Assembly (NCBI GenBank): GCA_965250275.1
Contig: OZ252297.1
Location: forward strand, 868,001-932,000
DNA length: 64,000 nucleotides
Direction of reading: 5' to 3'
Source of the DNA: G965250275 sp965250275
GTDB lineage: Bacteria > Pseudomonadota > Alphaproteobacteria > Rhodobacterales > Rhodobacteraceae
Shown here: piece after piece, positions 1 through 11,910 of the stretch
Numbering within the stretch: the first letter of the stretch is position 1
Layout: every line of letters begins with the position of its first letter
The notes under the pieces: model-generated
Database searches by the model: none
Seen by the model: the letters and a program-made list of their open reading frames with translations, nothing else
What the model was told of the DNA's origin: nothing
Translations under genes and position numbers: made by a program

Positions 1-1
1 C

Positions 2-187
2 CCGCAGGAGTACGGGTTCTACAGCAACGTGAATCCCAACGTTGACCATCCACGTTGGAGCCAAGCCTATGAGCAGCGTGTTGGCGGGGGCCTTTTCGCG
101 AAGAAGATCCCGACCCTGATGTTCAATGGGTATGAAGAAGAAGTTGCATCGATGTATGAGGGGATGGACCTCGTAAAGTACCACTGA
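2..187 (+). CDS. msrP: Protein-methionine-sulfoxide reductase catalytic subunit MsrP, C-terminal part
   Basis: The frame open at the left edge gives the last 61 residues of the molybdopterin-containing catalytic subunit of the periplasmic methionine sulfoxide reductase MsrPQ, which repairs oxidised methionines in envelope proteins. Recognisable C-terminal family blocks are YGFYSNVNP, VDHPRWSQA and FNGYEEEVASMY, ending KYH before TGA. The molybdopterin-binding part lies outside the window. msrQ, the membrane heme partner, starts 7 bases after the stop, the normal msrPQ arrangement, so co-transcription is expected. Identification is firm; the gene is partial only because the window cuts it. Confidence 0.9.
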   Translation, partial: PQEYGFYSNVNPNVDHPRWSQAYEQRVGGGLFAKKIPTLMFNGYEEEVASMYEGMDLVKYH

Positions 188-194
188 GCACCAG

Positions 195-791
195 ATGGAC
201 CGCCTGAACACCCTGCTGCGACGCGTCCCGGTTTGGGCCGTATATATAGTGTGCGCAATTCCCGCTCCGGTTCTCTTCTGGTTGGGGGTCACGGGTGGGC
301 TTGGGGTCGAGCCGATCAAAGCGTTAGAGCACAGGCTTGGGGAGCTTGCTTTACAACTTCTGATCCTGAGTTTGGCGATCACGCCGCTGAGACGCTTTGT
401 CGGTCTGAATCTGATCAAGTTCCGGCGTGCGATCGGCCTCATGGCGTTTTTCTATGTCGTGTTGCACCTGCTGGTCTGGTTGCTGCTGGACGTCCAGTTC
501 CTGAGCGAGATCTGGAAGGACATTCTCAAGCGTCCCTACATCACCATCGGAATGACGGCGTTCGTGATACTGATTCCACTGGCGGTGACATCGAACAACT
601 GGTCGGTTCGACGCCTGGGACCGTTGTGGCGACGACTGCACCGTGTCGTCTATGTGGCCGCGATACTGGCGGCCCTGCATTTCGTGATGTTGGCACGCGG
701 CTTTCAGATCGAGCCGCTCGTTTATCTGGGCCTTATCGTCCTCTTGCTGGCACTGCGATTGCCACTGCGGCGTCAGCGCCAGGCCGTATAG
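195..791 (+). CDS. msrQ: Heme-binding membrane subunit MsrQ of the methionine sulfoxide reductase system
   Basis: This 198-residue polytopic inner-membrane protein of the ferric-reductase-like family passes electrons from the quinone pool or cytoplasmic flavin donors to periplasmic MsrP. About six hydrophobic segments are visible. Conserved blocks are EHRLGEL near residue 45, the RRAIGL and YVVLHLLVW helix around 76-94, KRPYITIG near 110, and SNNWSVRRLGPLWRRLHR followed by the ALHFVML helix around 160. The histidines in the LHLL and ALHF helices are the expected heme ligands. Length is close to the usual 200-210 residues. It follows msrP by 7 bases. The ATG start fits the family N-terminus. 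Confidence 0.93.
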   Translation: MDRLNTLLRRVPVWAVYIVCAIPAPVLFWLGVTGGLGVEPIKALEHRLGELALQLLILSLAITPLRRFVGLNLIKFRRAIGLMAFFYVVLHLLVWLLLDVQFLSEIWKDILKRPYITIGMTAFVILIPLAVTSNNWSVRRLGPLWRRLHRVVYVAAILAALHFVMLARGFQIEPLVYLGLIVLLLALRLPLRRQRQAV

Positions 792-1054
792 AGTCGCAAC
801 CCCACCGATTCCGCCCCGATCGCGCAACGAGTCGGTGAGAATCCGGGGAGCGATCACTGTTCGCTGGGATAGTCTTGGGGATAGCTGTGTGGATAACCCA
901 ATATCTGGTATGTTTGCCCAAAGCGAGTCGCCCTGCCTCACGGGTTCCAACGCATCCGTGAGCGGATTTCAGCACTTTTTTCGAAGCTAAACTACTGATT
1001 TATAATGGTAAAAACAAATTTTGAAAAAAAGATGACGTTTCTCAAAAAAAGGGC
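792..1054. other. Intergenic region upstream of the rRNA operon with one consensus DnaA box
   Basis: No gene is supported between msrQ and the rRNA promoter. The stretch contains a perfect 9-base DnaA box (TGTGGATAA) at 888-896. A markedly A/T-rich segment follows from about 985 to 1050, with several A runs that end immediately before the rRNA promoter. An A-rich upstream segment is typical of strong rRNA promoters (an UP-like element), and that explanation is preferred. A lone DnaA box may also let DnaA influence the rRNA promoter, but this is inference. Confidence 0.5.
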
Positions 1055-1083
1055 TTGCAGGTCCTGAGCCCAATACGTAAATA
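1055..1083 (+). promoter_or_regulatory. rRNA operon promoter
   Basis: A -35 element TTGCAG at 1055-1060 is followed, after a spacer of exactly 17 bases, by a -10 element TAAATA at 1078-1083. The A-rich tract before it looks like an UP element. Transcription would start near 1090 in the CCCCCTCACC text and leave a leader of about 370 bases before 16S. The sequence supports only a sigma-70-type assignment. Confidence 0.7.
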
Positions 1084-1223
1084 CCCCCTCACCGGCGGCG
1101 CAGAGATGCACCAACGGGGCGCCAGACGGGCCACACGGCAACGAGACGCAAGACTAAAAACAGAGATACTACAGGCGGGGCGCGCCAAAAAGGTTAGGGC
1201 GCATCCTGTAAGTTTTGTCTCTA

Positions 1224-1272
1224 CGCTCTTTGAAATTGATAATATCTGAAGAGATATGTGGGCGGTTTGGCC
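1224..1272 (+). promoter_or_regulatory. rRNA leader: boxA-like antitermination site and 5' strand of the 16S processing stem
   Basis: CGCTCTTTGA at 1224-1233 resembles the boxA antitermination element that recruits the Nus complex in rRNA leaders. Immediately downstream, 1246-1272 is complementary to 3013-3039 behind the 16S gene: 13 perfect pairs (CTGAAGAGATATG with its complement), then further pairs with G-U wobbles. This is the long-range stem that RNase III normally cuts to release the 16S precursor. Confidence 0.65.
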
Positions 1273-1463
1273 ATTTCGATGGATCAGCCTCTACATATCG
1301 CGCTCATAGGGGTAACCCGATTATTGAGTGTCAGCTTCACTGTTTGGACGGTTTCCGGTTTCTTATGAAACCAGAAGCACAACAAACAGAGACTGTCCCT
1401 TCCATGCCGGGAGGGACGATGTGCAGAGGTTCGAACGTCAAGGTTAAGCTGGTAACAGCTTTT

Positions 1464-2935
<1,472 letters not shown>

Positions 2936-3069
2936 GTTCCTAGCAGATTGAGTTCGCTCAAGATCGTGGAACACTTAGCAGAAGATTGGCAAACAAAGCC
3001 GATCACATCATCGGCCAGGCCGTCCTCATATCTCTTCAGTTTGTAATCACAGACCTACCGGTCTGTCTT

Positions 3070-3146
<77 letters not shown>

Positions 3147-3152
3147 ATTTAT

Positions 3153-3228
3153 GGGGCCTTAGCTCAGCTGGGAGAGCGCCTGATTTGCATTCAGGAGGTC
3201 AGCGGTTCGATCCCGCTAGGCTCCACCA
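3153..3228 (+). tRNA. tRNA-Ala (anticodon TGC)
   Basis: This 76-base cloverleaf starts six bases after tRNA-Ile. The acceptor stem GGGGCCT pairs with AGGCTCC, with one G-U pair, and CCA is encoded. The anticodon arm CCTGATTTGCATTCAGG carries TGC, and the T-arm is GCGGTTCGATCCCGC. The Ile-Ala order in the spacer is the standard bacterial arrangement. Confidence 0.97.
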
Positions 3229-3246
3229 AAAACGCGGACACGTGAA

Positions 3247-3393
3247 ATGGAAACCTACATCGAAGCGTTGCTTAGTGTATTTTCCTGGTCGCAGCTTACC
3301 CGGGAAGAAAAGACAATAGCACGCGTCGCATGGGTCGGTGTTGGTGCAATGATGACCGGGGTTGTCATCGTGATTTTTGTAGTCGTCAGTTAG
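3247..3393 (+). CDS. Possible 48-residue single-pass membrane protein encoded in the rRNA spacer
   Basis: An ATG frame in the spacer between tRNA-Ala and 23S gives 48 residues beginning METYIEALLSVF and ending FVVVS before TAG. The N-terminal half is amphipathic and charged (SQLTREEKTIARVAW). The C-terminal half is one hydrophobic segment (VGVGAMMTGVVIVIFVVV, about residues 30-47), so a tail-anchored micropeptide is plausible. There is only a weak GGA about 10 bases upstream and no clear ribosome-binding site, and rRNA precursors are rarely translated. The composition looks protein-like, unlike the random shadows nearby, but no homologue is known to me. Confidence 0.35.
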   Translation: METYIEALLSVFSWSQLTREEKTIARVAWVGVGAMMTGVVIVIFVVVS

Positions 3394-3750
3394 ATCAATA
3401 AGCACTTGTCCTAGTGTTTATTCATCCAACTGGATGATATCGAAGCTCGTAATCAATGCGACACTTCGAAATTTGACATCGTATAGAGAGATACAATATC
3501 AACACTGTTTGATCGCTCCGAGTAAGGAGATGATCTCAGTTTGGTGCCAATGCCTTCGGGCTGCGGCGAGCAAGCGATATGGCTGTTTCCTCGGCCATCC
3601 GTTTGTATGCCGGCTGAAACGAACAGAGTTGTCCAAGTCAAGTACACTAACCAATGTTCTTGCTGACCGACATCAGCAAGAGCGGGATAGTATGCTTTTG
3701 GTTCAGAAGAAGGACCGGTTTCTTACCAGCTTCCGGCCCGCGACAGACGC
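3394..3750 (+). other. 16S-23S spacer remainder, no supported gene
   Basis: Between the possible micropeptide and the 23S processing stem the spacer shows no tRNA, no convincing ribosome-binding site and no long frame with biased codon use. The text is less GC-rich than the surrounding genes. It would be removed during rRNA maturation. Confidence 0.6.
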
Positions 3751-3771
3751 AAGCCTGTCTTTTTCTGGATC

Positions 3772-3780
<9 letters not shown>
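3751..3780 (+). other. 5' strand of the 23S rRNA processing stem
   Basis: Bases 3751-3780 are complementary to 6588-6617 at the other end of the 23S gene. The inner 16 pairs (CTGGATCAAATCAAGC with its exact complement) are perfect, and the outer 14 contain two mismatches. This is the expected base of the 23S precursor stem, cut by RNase III. It fixes the approximate limits of the mature 23S RNA. Confidence 0.75.
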
Positions 3781-6598
<2,818 letters not shown>

Positions 6599-6602
6599 TC
6601 CA

Positions 6603-6621
6603 GTAAAAGCCAGGCTTTTAC
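6603..6621 (+). other. Near-perfect palindrome at the 3' side of the 23S gene
   Basis: GTAAAAGCC, a single A, then GGCTTTTAC form a 9-pair inverted repeat with almost no loop. Most of these bases are also part of the 3' strand of the 23S processing stem (6588-6617), so the two structures exclude each other. A switch between local hairpin and long-range stem during transcription is possible but unproven. Confidence 0.5.
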
Positions 6622-6684
6622 AGCAAAATCAAAAGCATACATCACATGAACATGTGCGAGACTTGGAATTCAGAGGGTTTTTTC

Positions 6685-6803
<119 letters not shown>

Positions 6804-6854
6804 AAAAAGCCGTCTGAATTTGTATCTCTCTGACGATGCACCCCACACGACATG

Positions 6855-6877
6855 CCGCCCTTTGGGGCGGTTTTTTT
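6855..6877 (+). terminator. Rho-independent terminator of the rRNA operon
   Basis: CCGCCC and GGGCGG form a six-pair GC stem with a TTTG loop, followed directly by seven T residues. It lies about 50 bases after 5S, and nothing else is encoded between them. Confidence 0.9.
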
Positions 6878-7083
6878 GTCCAGACATATCTCCGGTTTCG
6901 CTGCAGCGCCGCCTACCAGGTTCCCGCACGTTGCGCTGATCGTGCGTTGATTCCGGGCGGCGCCCCTCAATCTCAACCAAAAGCTGAGCGAATTCCCATC
7001 AACGCAAGCCAAAGGGCTTGATCGCCGTTTTTCATTGCCTCAACGTCAACCCAATAGAGATTGCTGTGTTGAGGTTGTTCCTG

Positions 7084-9672
7084 ATGTTCCTGAGATTCTT
7101 GACGTGTTTGATGGTAGTTGTCCCGCTGGTGACCCAGGCGAGGGAAATCACATTTGGCAATGATGGCAGACCGTTGCTGCCCACGGGTACAATCGTCGAA
7201 ACACCCCTGATCCCACAGTTCGATTGGTCAATGGCAGATCGGTACGGCCCGACTGTCGATGCGAACGACAACGACATTGTCGATTTGCCGAACATCCGAG
7301 AATATGTCCTGAACCGACCGCATGTCGTCAATCTTGGGAATGGCTGCACCTGTCAGTCACCGAACGCGGCGATATGCAACGAAGAGCCGGCCCGGTTCCA
7401 AGTGCGCTTCGACGCCAGCACGTCACGGCCTGCGGCGTTTGAAGTTGTTCAAAAGACGAGGGAGCAATTCAATCTCGAGTTTCAGGATCTGCTGAAAGAG
7501 ACCGGCAAACGGCCAAGGGCTCAGATTGTCACCAAGCCAAGCCCTTTGCCGAGGCCATCATTCAAATGGTCGATTTACAGCATTGCAGACAATGCCGTCG
7601 TTCACAGGGGTGAAGGGCCGCTGACCCAAGCATGTCTGGTCGAAGGACCTCACCGGATCATCCTTAATGTGAAGCAAGGCAACACCTCTGAGACCCTGGT
7701 GAGGACGGCCGATATCGTCGATCATCTCATTGTTCTGCTGGGTGACAGCTTTGCTGCTGGTGAAGGTGCGCCAGAAGGGTTCTATGATTTTGATGTCCAG
7801 ATCAAAGGAGAGCCTGTTGGTCCTATTTCCCGCGATCTCGACATTGTGGAACGCCTTGTTGGCAGTCCCGTTCGATGGGCGGATGACGGCATAAGCCGCG
7901 CCCAAACAGTCCTGATCGATCGGCACCAGGCGGAAGGACCCCAAAGCGACGTGCGCACAGTGACAGTGAAAGACGCCGAACCCTTCGCGCGCCATGACGT
8001 TACCATACTTGAAGAAGACGGGACCGAAGTGCGTCCTTTGTTGCGGTCCGAACGCGTTCGGGCCGAGCATCTCGTATCACATCGGTCTTCCTTTACCCAC
8101 GCATCTCAGTTCGCGATCGAGCTCGAAGCAGCCAGTGACAAGTCTTCGGTGACATTTGTCAATCTTGCTCAAACCGGAGCAACGGTCGACACCGGTATGT
8201 TGGGGCCATATTCGGGCGCAACAAACGAAATCGACGACCATAAAATGCAGATGGACCCTCAGATTGATCAACTGAGAGCTCTGGTGAATGGCCGCTCCAT
8301 TGATGACCTGTACATGTCAATCGGTGGGAATGATGTCGGGTTTGCCTATCTGATCACAGCGCTTATGGCAGGGTCAGGATCAGACAATGATTTCGATCAG
8401 ATCATGCGGATGAGCGAAACCGGCGATTGGGGCAATATTGGCTGGGACTTCGTCTTTGGTGAGGCGCTCAAGAACCCGGAGACCGGGGAATTCCCGGCGA
8501 CCAAAGGGTTCAACAACCTGGGCGGAGCTTATGCGAAGCTTGCGTCGCACTTCGATGCTATGCGCGACGATGGCCAATTGGGTGGCCCTGTCACTCTGAT
8601 CACCCCGCCATTTTTTGGGTCGTCTCACAAAACCGGGTGGCAGGATTTGGGGGAAGGCGTGTTTGCTGCCGAAAGGATTGAACGGCTTGGGGATGCGGAG
8701 GCGCTGTATTGTGCCGAGAATGTTGACCCTCATCAGGAACCCAATGCGTTTGTGGGCACGGTTCAGACTGTGATCAGCGAATTCTCACCGCGTGAGTTCA
8801 AATGGGTGGACGAGAACATTTTTCCACGCCTTGTCGCGACAATGAAAGCAATTGCAGGTCAAGAAGAAGTTGATTGGGCCGTGATTGAGCAGGGCATGCT
8901 CCCCGGCCGACATGGGCTGTGCGGAACCCCTGCTTATCCACCGGTGGGGTTCGCGCCTTCTCATCCTGTAGACTACGATGCCGCGCGCGAAACTGGTCGG
9001 CGTTGGTACCGGTCATCAGACGAAGCAGCCGCGATACAGACCGGCGTCGAAATGACCAATCTGGGCATGTTTCACCCCAATGAACTTGGTTATGCCCATG
9101 TGCGGGAGTTGATCAAGGCGCAACATCCGGCCATGGCGATCGAGTATCCCGGGGCCCGTTTCGCGGACATCGACGACAGTATCTCGGAAGTTCAGGATGG
9201 GCCTGGGTTTTTTGCTGGGTCGCGCTCGTTCACCTTGGCCTCGCCTCAGGATGTCGCTCTTCTGAAAACAAGTGTTGGGGCGGGTCGGTCCGTCTTTTTT
9301 CGGGTGAACAGCTCACGCGGAGCGCCCTTAGTATTGCACCTCTTTGGAGAAAACGGGGCCCTCCTCGCGTCAACGTCGCCCGCGCATCAGGTCGACATGA
9401 ACGCGCTGCGCAGCGTGTTTGAGCAGTTCAGTGGCCAGCGTGCGGACGATCAACTGGTGGTGGCGATGGCGCCAGTGCAATCGCATTTGGCCAACAACAT
9501 CGTGTCAGTCCTGGGCGAGCAATCGCTACAATACAAATCAGACAGACAGCGCACGCTTTATCTGGCGGTGAGCGATGCTCGTAACGTTTGGTTTGATCCT
9601 ATTACCGGCGGTGGTGACGATTGGAGTCTCAGCGGGACATCAGGAACAGTAGAAGTACAGTTTGTCGAATAG
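7084..9672 (+). CDS. Large secreted SGNH/GDSL-family hydrolase
   Basis: This protein of about 862 residues begins with a signal peptide (MFLRFLTCLMVVVPLVTQA, cleavage before REITF), so it acts outside the cytoplasm. SGNH hallmarks are present: VLLGDSFAAGEG with the nucleophile Ser at about 222, GGND at 414-417, and the catalytic His in HPNELGY at about 664. The usual Asp three residues before that His is absent (GMFH), as in some SGNH enzymes that use a Ser-His dyad. The family hydrolyses esters; the substrate is not evident. Residues after about 690 look like an added beta-rich domain. An in-frame ATG at 7018 would add 22 residues, but the chosen start gives a clean signal peptide preceded by GAGG. 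The gene is monocistronic. Confidence 0.75.
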   Translation: MFLRFLTCLMVVVPLVTQAREITFGNDGRPLLPTGTIVETPLIPQFDWSMADRYGPTVDANDNDIVDLPNIREYVLNRPHVVNLGNGCTCQSPNAAICNEEPARFQVRFDASTSRPAAFEVVQKTREQFNLEFQDLLKETGKRPRAQIVTKPSPLPRPSFKWSIYSIADNAVVHRGEGPLTQACLVEGPHRIILNVKQGNTSETLVRTADIVDHLIVLLGDSFAAGEGAPEGFYDFDVQIKGEPVGPISRDLDIVERLVGSPVRWADDGISRAQTVLIDRHQAEGPQSDVRTVTVKDAEPFARHDVTILEEDGTEVRPLLRSERVRAEHLVSHRSSFTHASQFAIELEAASDKSSVTFVNLAQTGATVDTGMLGPYSGATNEIDDHKMQMDPQIDQLRALVNGRSIDDLYMSIGGNDVGFAYLITALMAGSGSDNDFDQIMRMSETGDWGNIGWDFVFGEALKNPETGEFPATKGFNNLGGAYAKLASHFDAMRDDGQLGGPVTLITPPFFGSSHKTGWQDLGEGVFAAERIERLGDAEALYCAENVDPHQEPNAFVGTVQTVISEFSPREFKWVDENIFPRLVATMKAIAGQEEVDWAVIEQGMLPGRHGLCGTPAYPPVGFAPSHPVDYDAARETGRRWYRSSDEAAAIQTGVEMTNLGMFHPNELGYAHVRELIKAQHPAMAIEYPGARFADIDDSISEVQDGPGFFAGSRSFTLASPQDVALLKTSVGAGRSVFFRVNSSRGAPLVLHLFGENGALLASTSPAHQVDMNALRSVFEQFSGQRADDQLVVAMAPVQSHLANNIVSVLGEQSLQYKSDRQRTLYLAVSDARNVWFDPITGGGDDWSLSGTSGTVEVQFVE

Positions 9673-9747
9673 AGATAGCGGTTCAACCTTGCTGCTTTGG
9701 CCAAGGATACCCCCGCTTCCGCTGCTATCGCACCGCAATCGGGGTGC

Positions 9748-9840
9748 GTTTAGTTCGTAGATCTTGTGATCCGCGATCTGAGCGAAGACCTGAGTTTGTG
9801 ACGCTTTGGGATCGATGCCGTTGAACATGGTGGTTTTGAG
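9748..9840 (-). pseudogene. Remnant of an IS66-family transposase C-terminus
   Basis: On the minus strand this stretch reads LKTTMFNGIDPKASQTQVF followed by AQIADHKIYEL. That closely follows the C-terminal block of IS66-type transposases (roughly L-x-T-A-K-x-N-G-x-D-P ... V-L-x-x-I-A-D-H-x-x-x-x-x-E-L). The conserved transposase core upstream is missing, and the downstream text departs from the family after the E-L, so this is a decayed fragment. No terminal inverted repeats were found in the 300-base gap between the SGNH hydrolase and rpiB, and nothing else there is supported. Confidence 0.5.
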
Positions 9841-9977
9841 CGGCGAAGGCCTGATGACCATGGCCGTACAAACCGTAGCTGGACCAAGCCGCGCCCCATT
9901 GCTATCAGCGGCCTGAAATCAGGGGTGACATCTGAAGGAACCCCCGGACCAAACCCGCGAAACGATGAACGAATACA

Positions 9978-10427
9978 ATGACCCCCAACACACGCATTGT
10001 TCTGTCCAGCGACCACGCCGCTATTGAGCTCCGTCAGGCGGTGGCGAGACACGCATCGGCAAAGGGCTGGGATGTGCTCGACATTGGTCCGGAGACTTCG
10101 GAAAGCACGCATTACCCAACACACGGTGAGGCCGCAGCCCGTCTTGTGGCATGTGGTGACTGCCGGTTTGGTATCATCCTGTGTGGCACCGGGCAGGGCA
10201 TCATGATGGCTGCAAACAAGGTCCCCGGCATTCGGTGTGGCGTCTGCTCTGATACCTTTTCGGCGGGCATGATCCGGCAGCACAATGATGCCAACATGCT
10301 CTCGCTGGGTGCGCGCGTGGTGGACGAAGACCGAGCACTCCGGATTGTGGACGCTTTCCTGGAAGCCGAGTTTGAAGGCGGTCGCCATGCAACGCGAGTG
10401 GCAATGATCAACGCGCTCGAAAAGTGA
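9978..10427 (+). CDS. rpiB: Ribose-5-phosphate isomerase B (RpiB/LacAB family)
   Basis: This 149-residue enzyme interconverts ribose 5-phosphate and ribulose 5-phosphate in the non-oxidative pentose phosphate pathway. The family pattern is complete: SSDHAAIELR near the N-terminus, YPTHGEAAA, the catalytic Cys in ILCGTGQGIMMAANK at about 74, and HNDANMLSLGARVV at about 102. Length matches RpiB (140-150). Relatives such as LacA/B or erythritol-pathway isomerases share this fold, but no sugar-pathway partner lies nearby. It is convergent with the aldehyde dehydrogenase gene; only 31 bases separate the stops. Confidence 0.88.
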   Translation: MTPNTRIVLSSDHAAIELRQAVARHASAKGWDVLDIGPETSESTHYPTHGEAAARLVACGDCRFGIILCGTGQGIMMAANKVPGIRCGVCSDTFSAGMIRQHNDANMLSLGARVVDEDRALRIVDAFLEAEFEGGRHATRVAMINALEK

Positions 10428-10458
10428 TTTCGCGCAGTGGGCTTAGATTGTTCGGGTG

Positions 10459-11910
10459 TCAGCCGTGGTATGCCGCGACGGTCTTAAGCGTAGAAAATCC
10501 ATAGAGGGCCTCAAACCCCTTTTCCCGACCATGCCCGGATTTGCCAATGCCGCCGAACGGCAGTTCAACACCGCCCCCTGCACCATAGTTGTTGATAAAC
10601 ACCTGCCCTGATTTCAGTGCCTTGGCCAATCGCATCTGCCGCGCACCGTCACGGGTCCAGATACTGGCGACAAGTCCGTACTCGGTCCCATTGGCGATTT
10701 CGACAGCCTCTTCTTCGGTATCAAACGGGATCAACACCTGCACAGGTCCAAAGATCTCCTGCTGTGCGAGCGCATGATCAGGTGCAACATCGGCAAAAAG
10801 TGTGGGGCGCACATATGCACCGGCCTCGGGTGCCCCATCTGCCAGAGCGCCCTCTGCGGCAATTTCCAGATCCGCGCCTTTGGACAGAAATCCATTGACG
10901 ATATCTTGCTGTCGCGTGGAAATCAGCGGCCCCACTTTCAGGTCTTCGGTGGCCGGTCCCACTGTTAGGCCGGCATAAGCTTCCGCCATGCGCGATTTCA
11001 CATCTTCATAGACCGCACGCTGAACGAGGATGCGGGAGGAAGCCGAACAAGTTTGCCCCGCGTTTTGGATGCCGGCATTCACCAGGAAAGGGAGCGCCGC
11101 GTCGAGGTCGGCGTCGTTAAAAACGAGCTGTGGTGACTTCCCACCCAGTTCCAGCGTGACGGGTACAACGTTTTTTGCGGCTGCGGCCTGAACGAGGGCC
11201 CCCGTCGCAACAGAGCCCGTGAAACTGATGTGATGCACCCCGGGATGTCCGGCCAATGCAGCGCCGGCTTCGCCGCCGAGACCCGTCACGACGTTCAGTG
11301 CCCCATCCGGCAATCCGGCCTCCCGCGCGAGATGCGCAAACGCAAGGGCAGTCAGGCACGCCTCTTCGGCAGGTTTCAAAACCGCCGCGTTGCCCATTGC
11401 CAACGCGGCTCCGACGGAACGGCCGATGATTTGCATGGGGTAGTTCCAGGGAACGATGTGGCCGGTAACGCCATGCGGCTCACGCAGTGTATAGACCGTG
11501 TACCCATCAAGATAAGGGATGGTCTCTCCCATGACCTTATCCGCAGCACCGCCATAGAACTCCATGTAACGGGCCAGTGCGATGGCATCAGCACGGGCCT
11601 GGGTGAGAGGTTTGCCAACGTCCAGCGCTTCGAGCGCAGCCAATGTGTCGGTGTGTTGCAAAACCAATTGGCCGATCCGGGTCAGGATGCGGCCTCGCTC
11701 CAGCGCCGTCATATGGCCCCACTCACCCTGCAGGGCGGCATGGGCGGCTCCCACGGCCGCATCGATGTCCACGGACGTCCCACGCGCAATCCTTGCCAGT
11801 TCCGTTCCATCGGAAGGGTTCGTCAGGCTCAGTGTATCCCCTCCGGCAGCGTGAGCCCAATTTGCCCCAATCAGGATGAGGGAAGGGTCAAACCAAAGTG
11901 GGTCAGACAT
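10459..11910 (-). CDS. NAD(P)-dependent aldehyde dehydrogenase
   Basis: This 483-residue ALDH-superfamily enzyme oxidises an aldehyde to the acid in the cytoplasm. The NAD-site text PWNYPMQIIGRSVGAALAMG is present, as are the general base Glu (E254 in TLELGGKSP) and the catalytic Cys (C288 in GQTCSAS). The C-terminal PFGGIGKSGHGREKG block is also there. It resembles betaine- and aminoaldehyde-type ALDHs, but the substrate cannot be fixed. It starts inside the end of the ABC ATPase gene (ATGTCTGA overlap) with AAAGGA upstream, so it is translationally coupled to the transporter. It probably oxidises a product of the imported compound. Confidence 0.88.
   Translation of the reverse strand: MSDPLWFDPSLILIGANWAHAAGGDTLSLTNPSDGTELARIARGTSVDIDAAVGAAHAALQGEWGHMTALERGRILTRIGQLVLQHTDTLAALEALDVGKPLTQARADAIALARYMEFYGGAADKVMGETIPYLDGYTVYTLREPHGVTGHIVPWNYPMQIIGRSVGAALAMGNAAVLKPAEEACLTALAFAHLAREAGLPDGALNVVTGLGGEAGAALAGHPGVHHISFTGSVATGALVQAAAAKNVVPVTLELGGKSPQLVFNDADLDAALPFLVNAGIQNAGQTCSASSRILVQRAVYEDVKSRMAEAYAGLTVGPATEDLKVGPLISTRQQDIVNGFLSKGADLEIAAEGALADGAPEAGAYVRPTLFADVAPDHALAQQEIFGPVQVLIPFDTEEEAVEIANGTEYGLVASIWTRDGARQMRLAKALKSGQVFINNYGAGGGVELPFGGIGKSGHGREKGFEALYGFSTLKTVAAYHG

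Noticed and set aside
888..1050. Replication origin next to the rRNA operon
   Set aside because: Only one DnaA box is present, and no dnaA, hemE, parAB or gidA gene is nearby. An UP-like A/T-rich promoter region explains the rest.
6804..6854. tRNA-fMet after 5S, common in Rhodobacterales
   Set aside because: No cloverleaf or T-arm text is found before the terminator at 6855.
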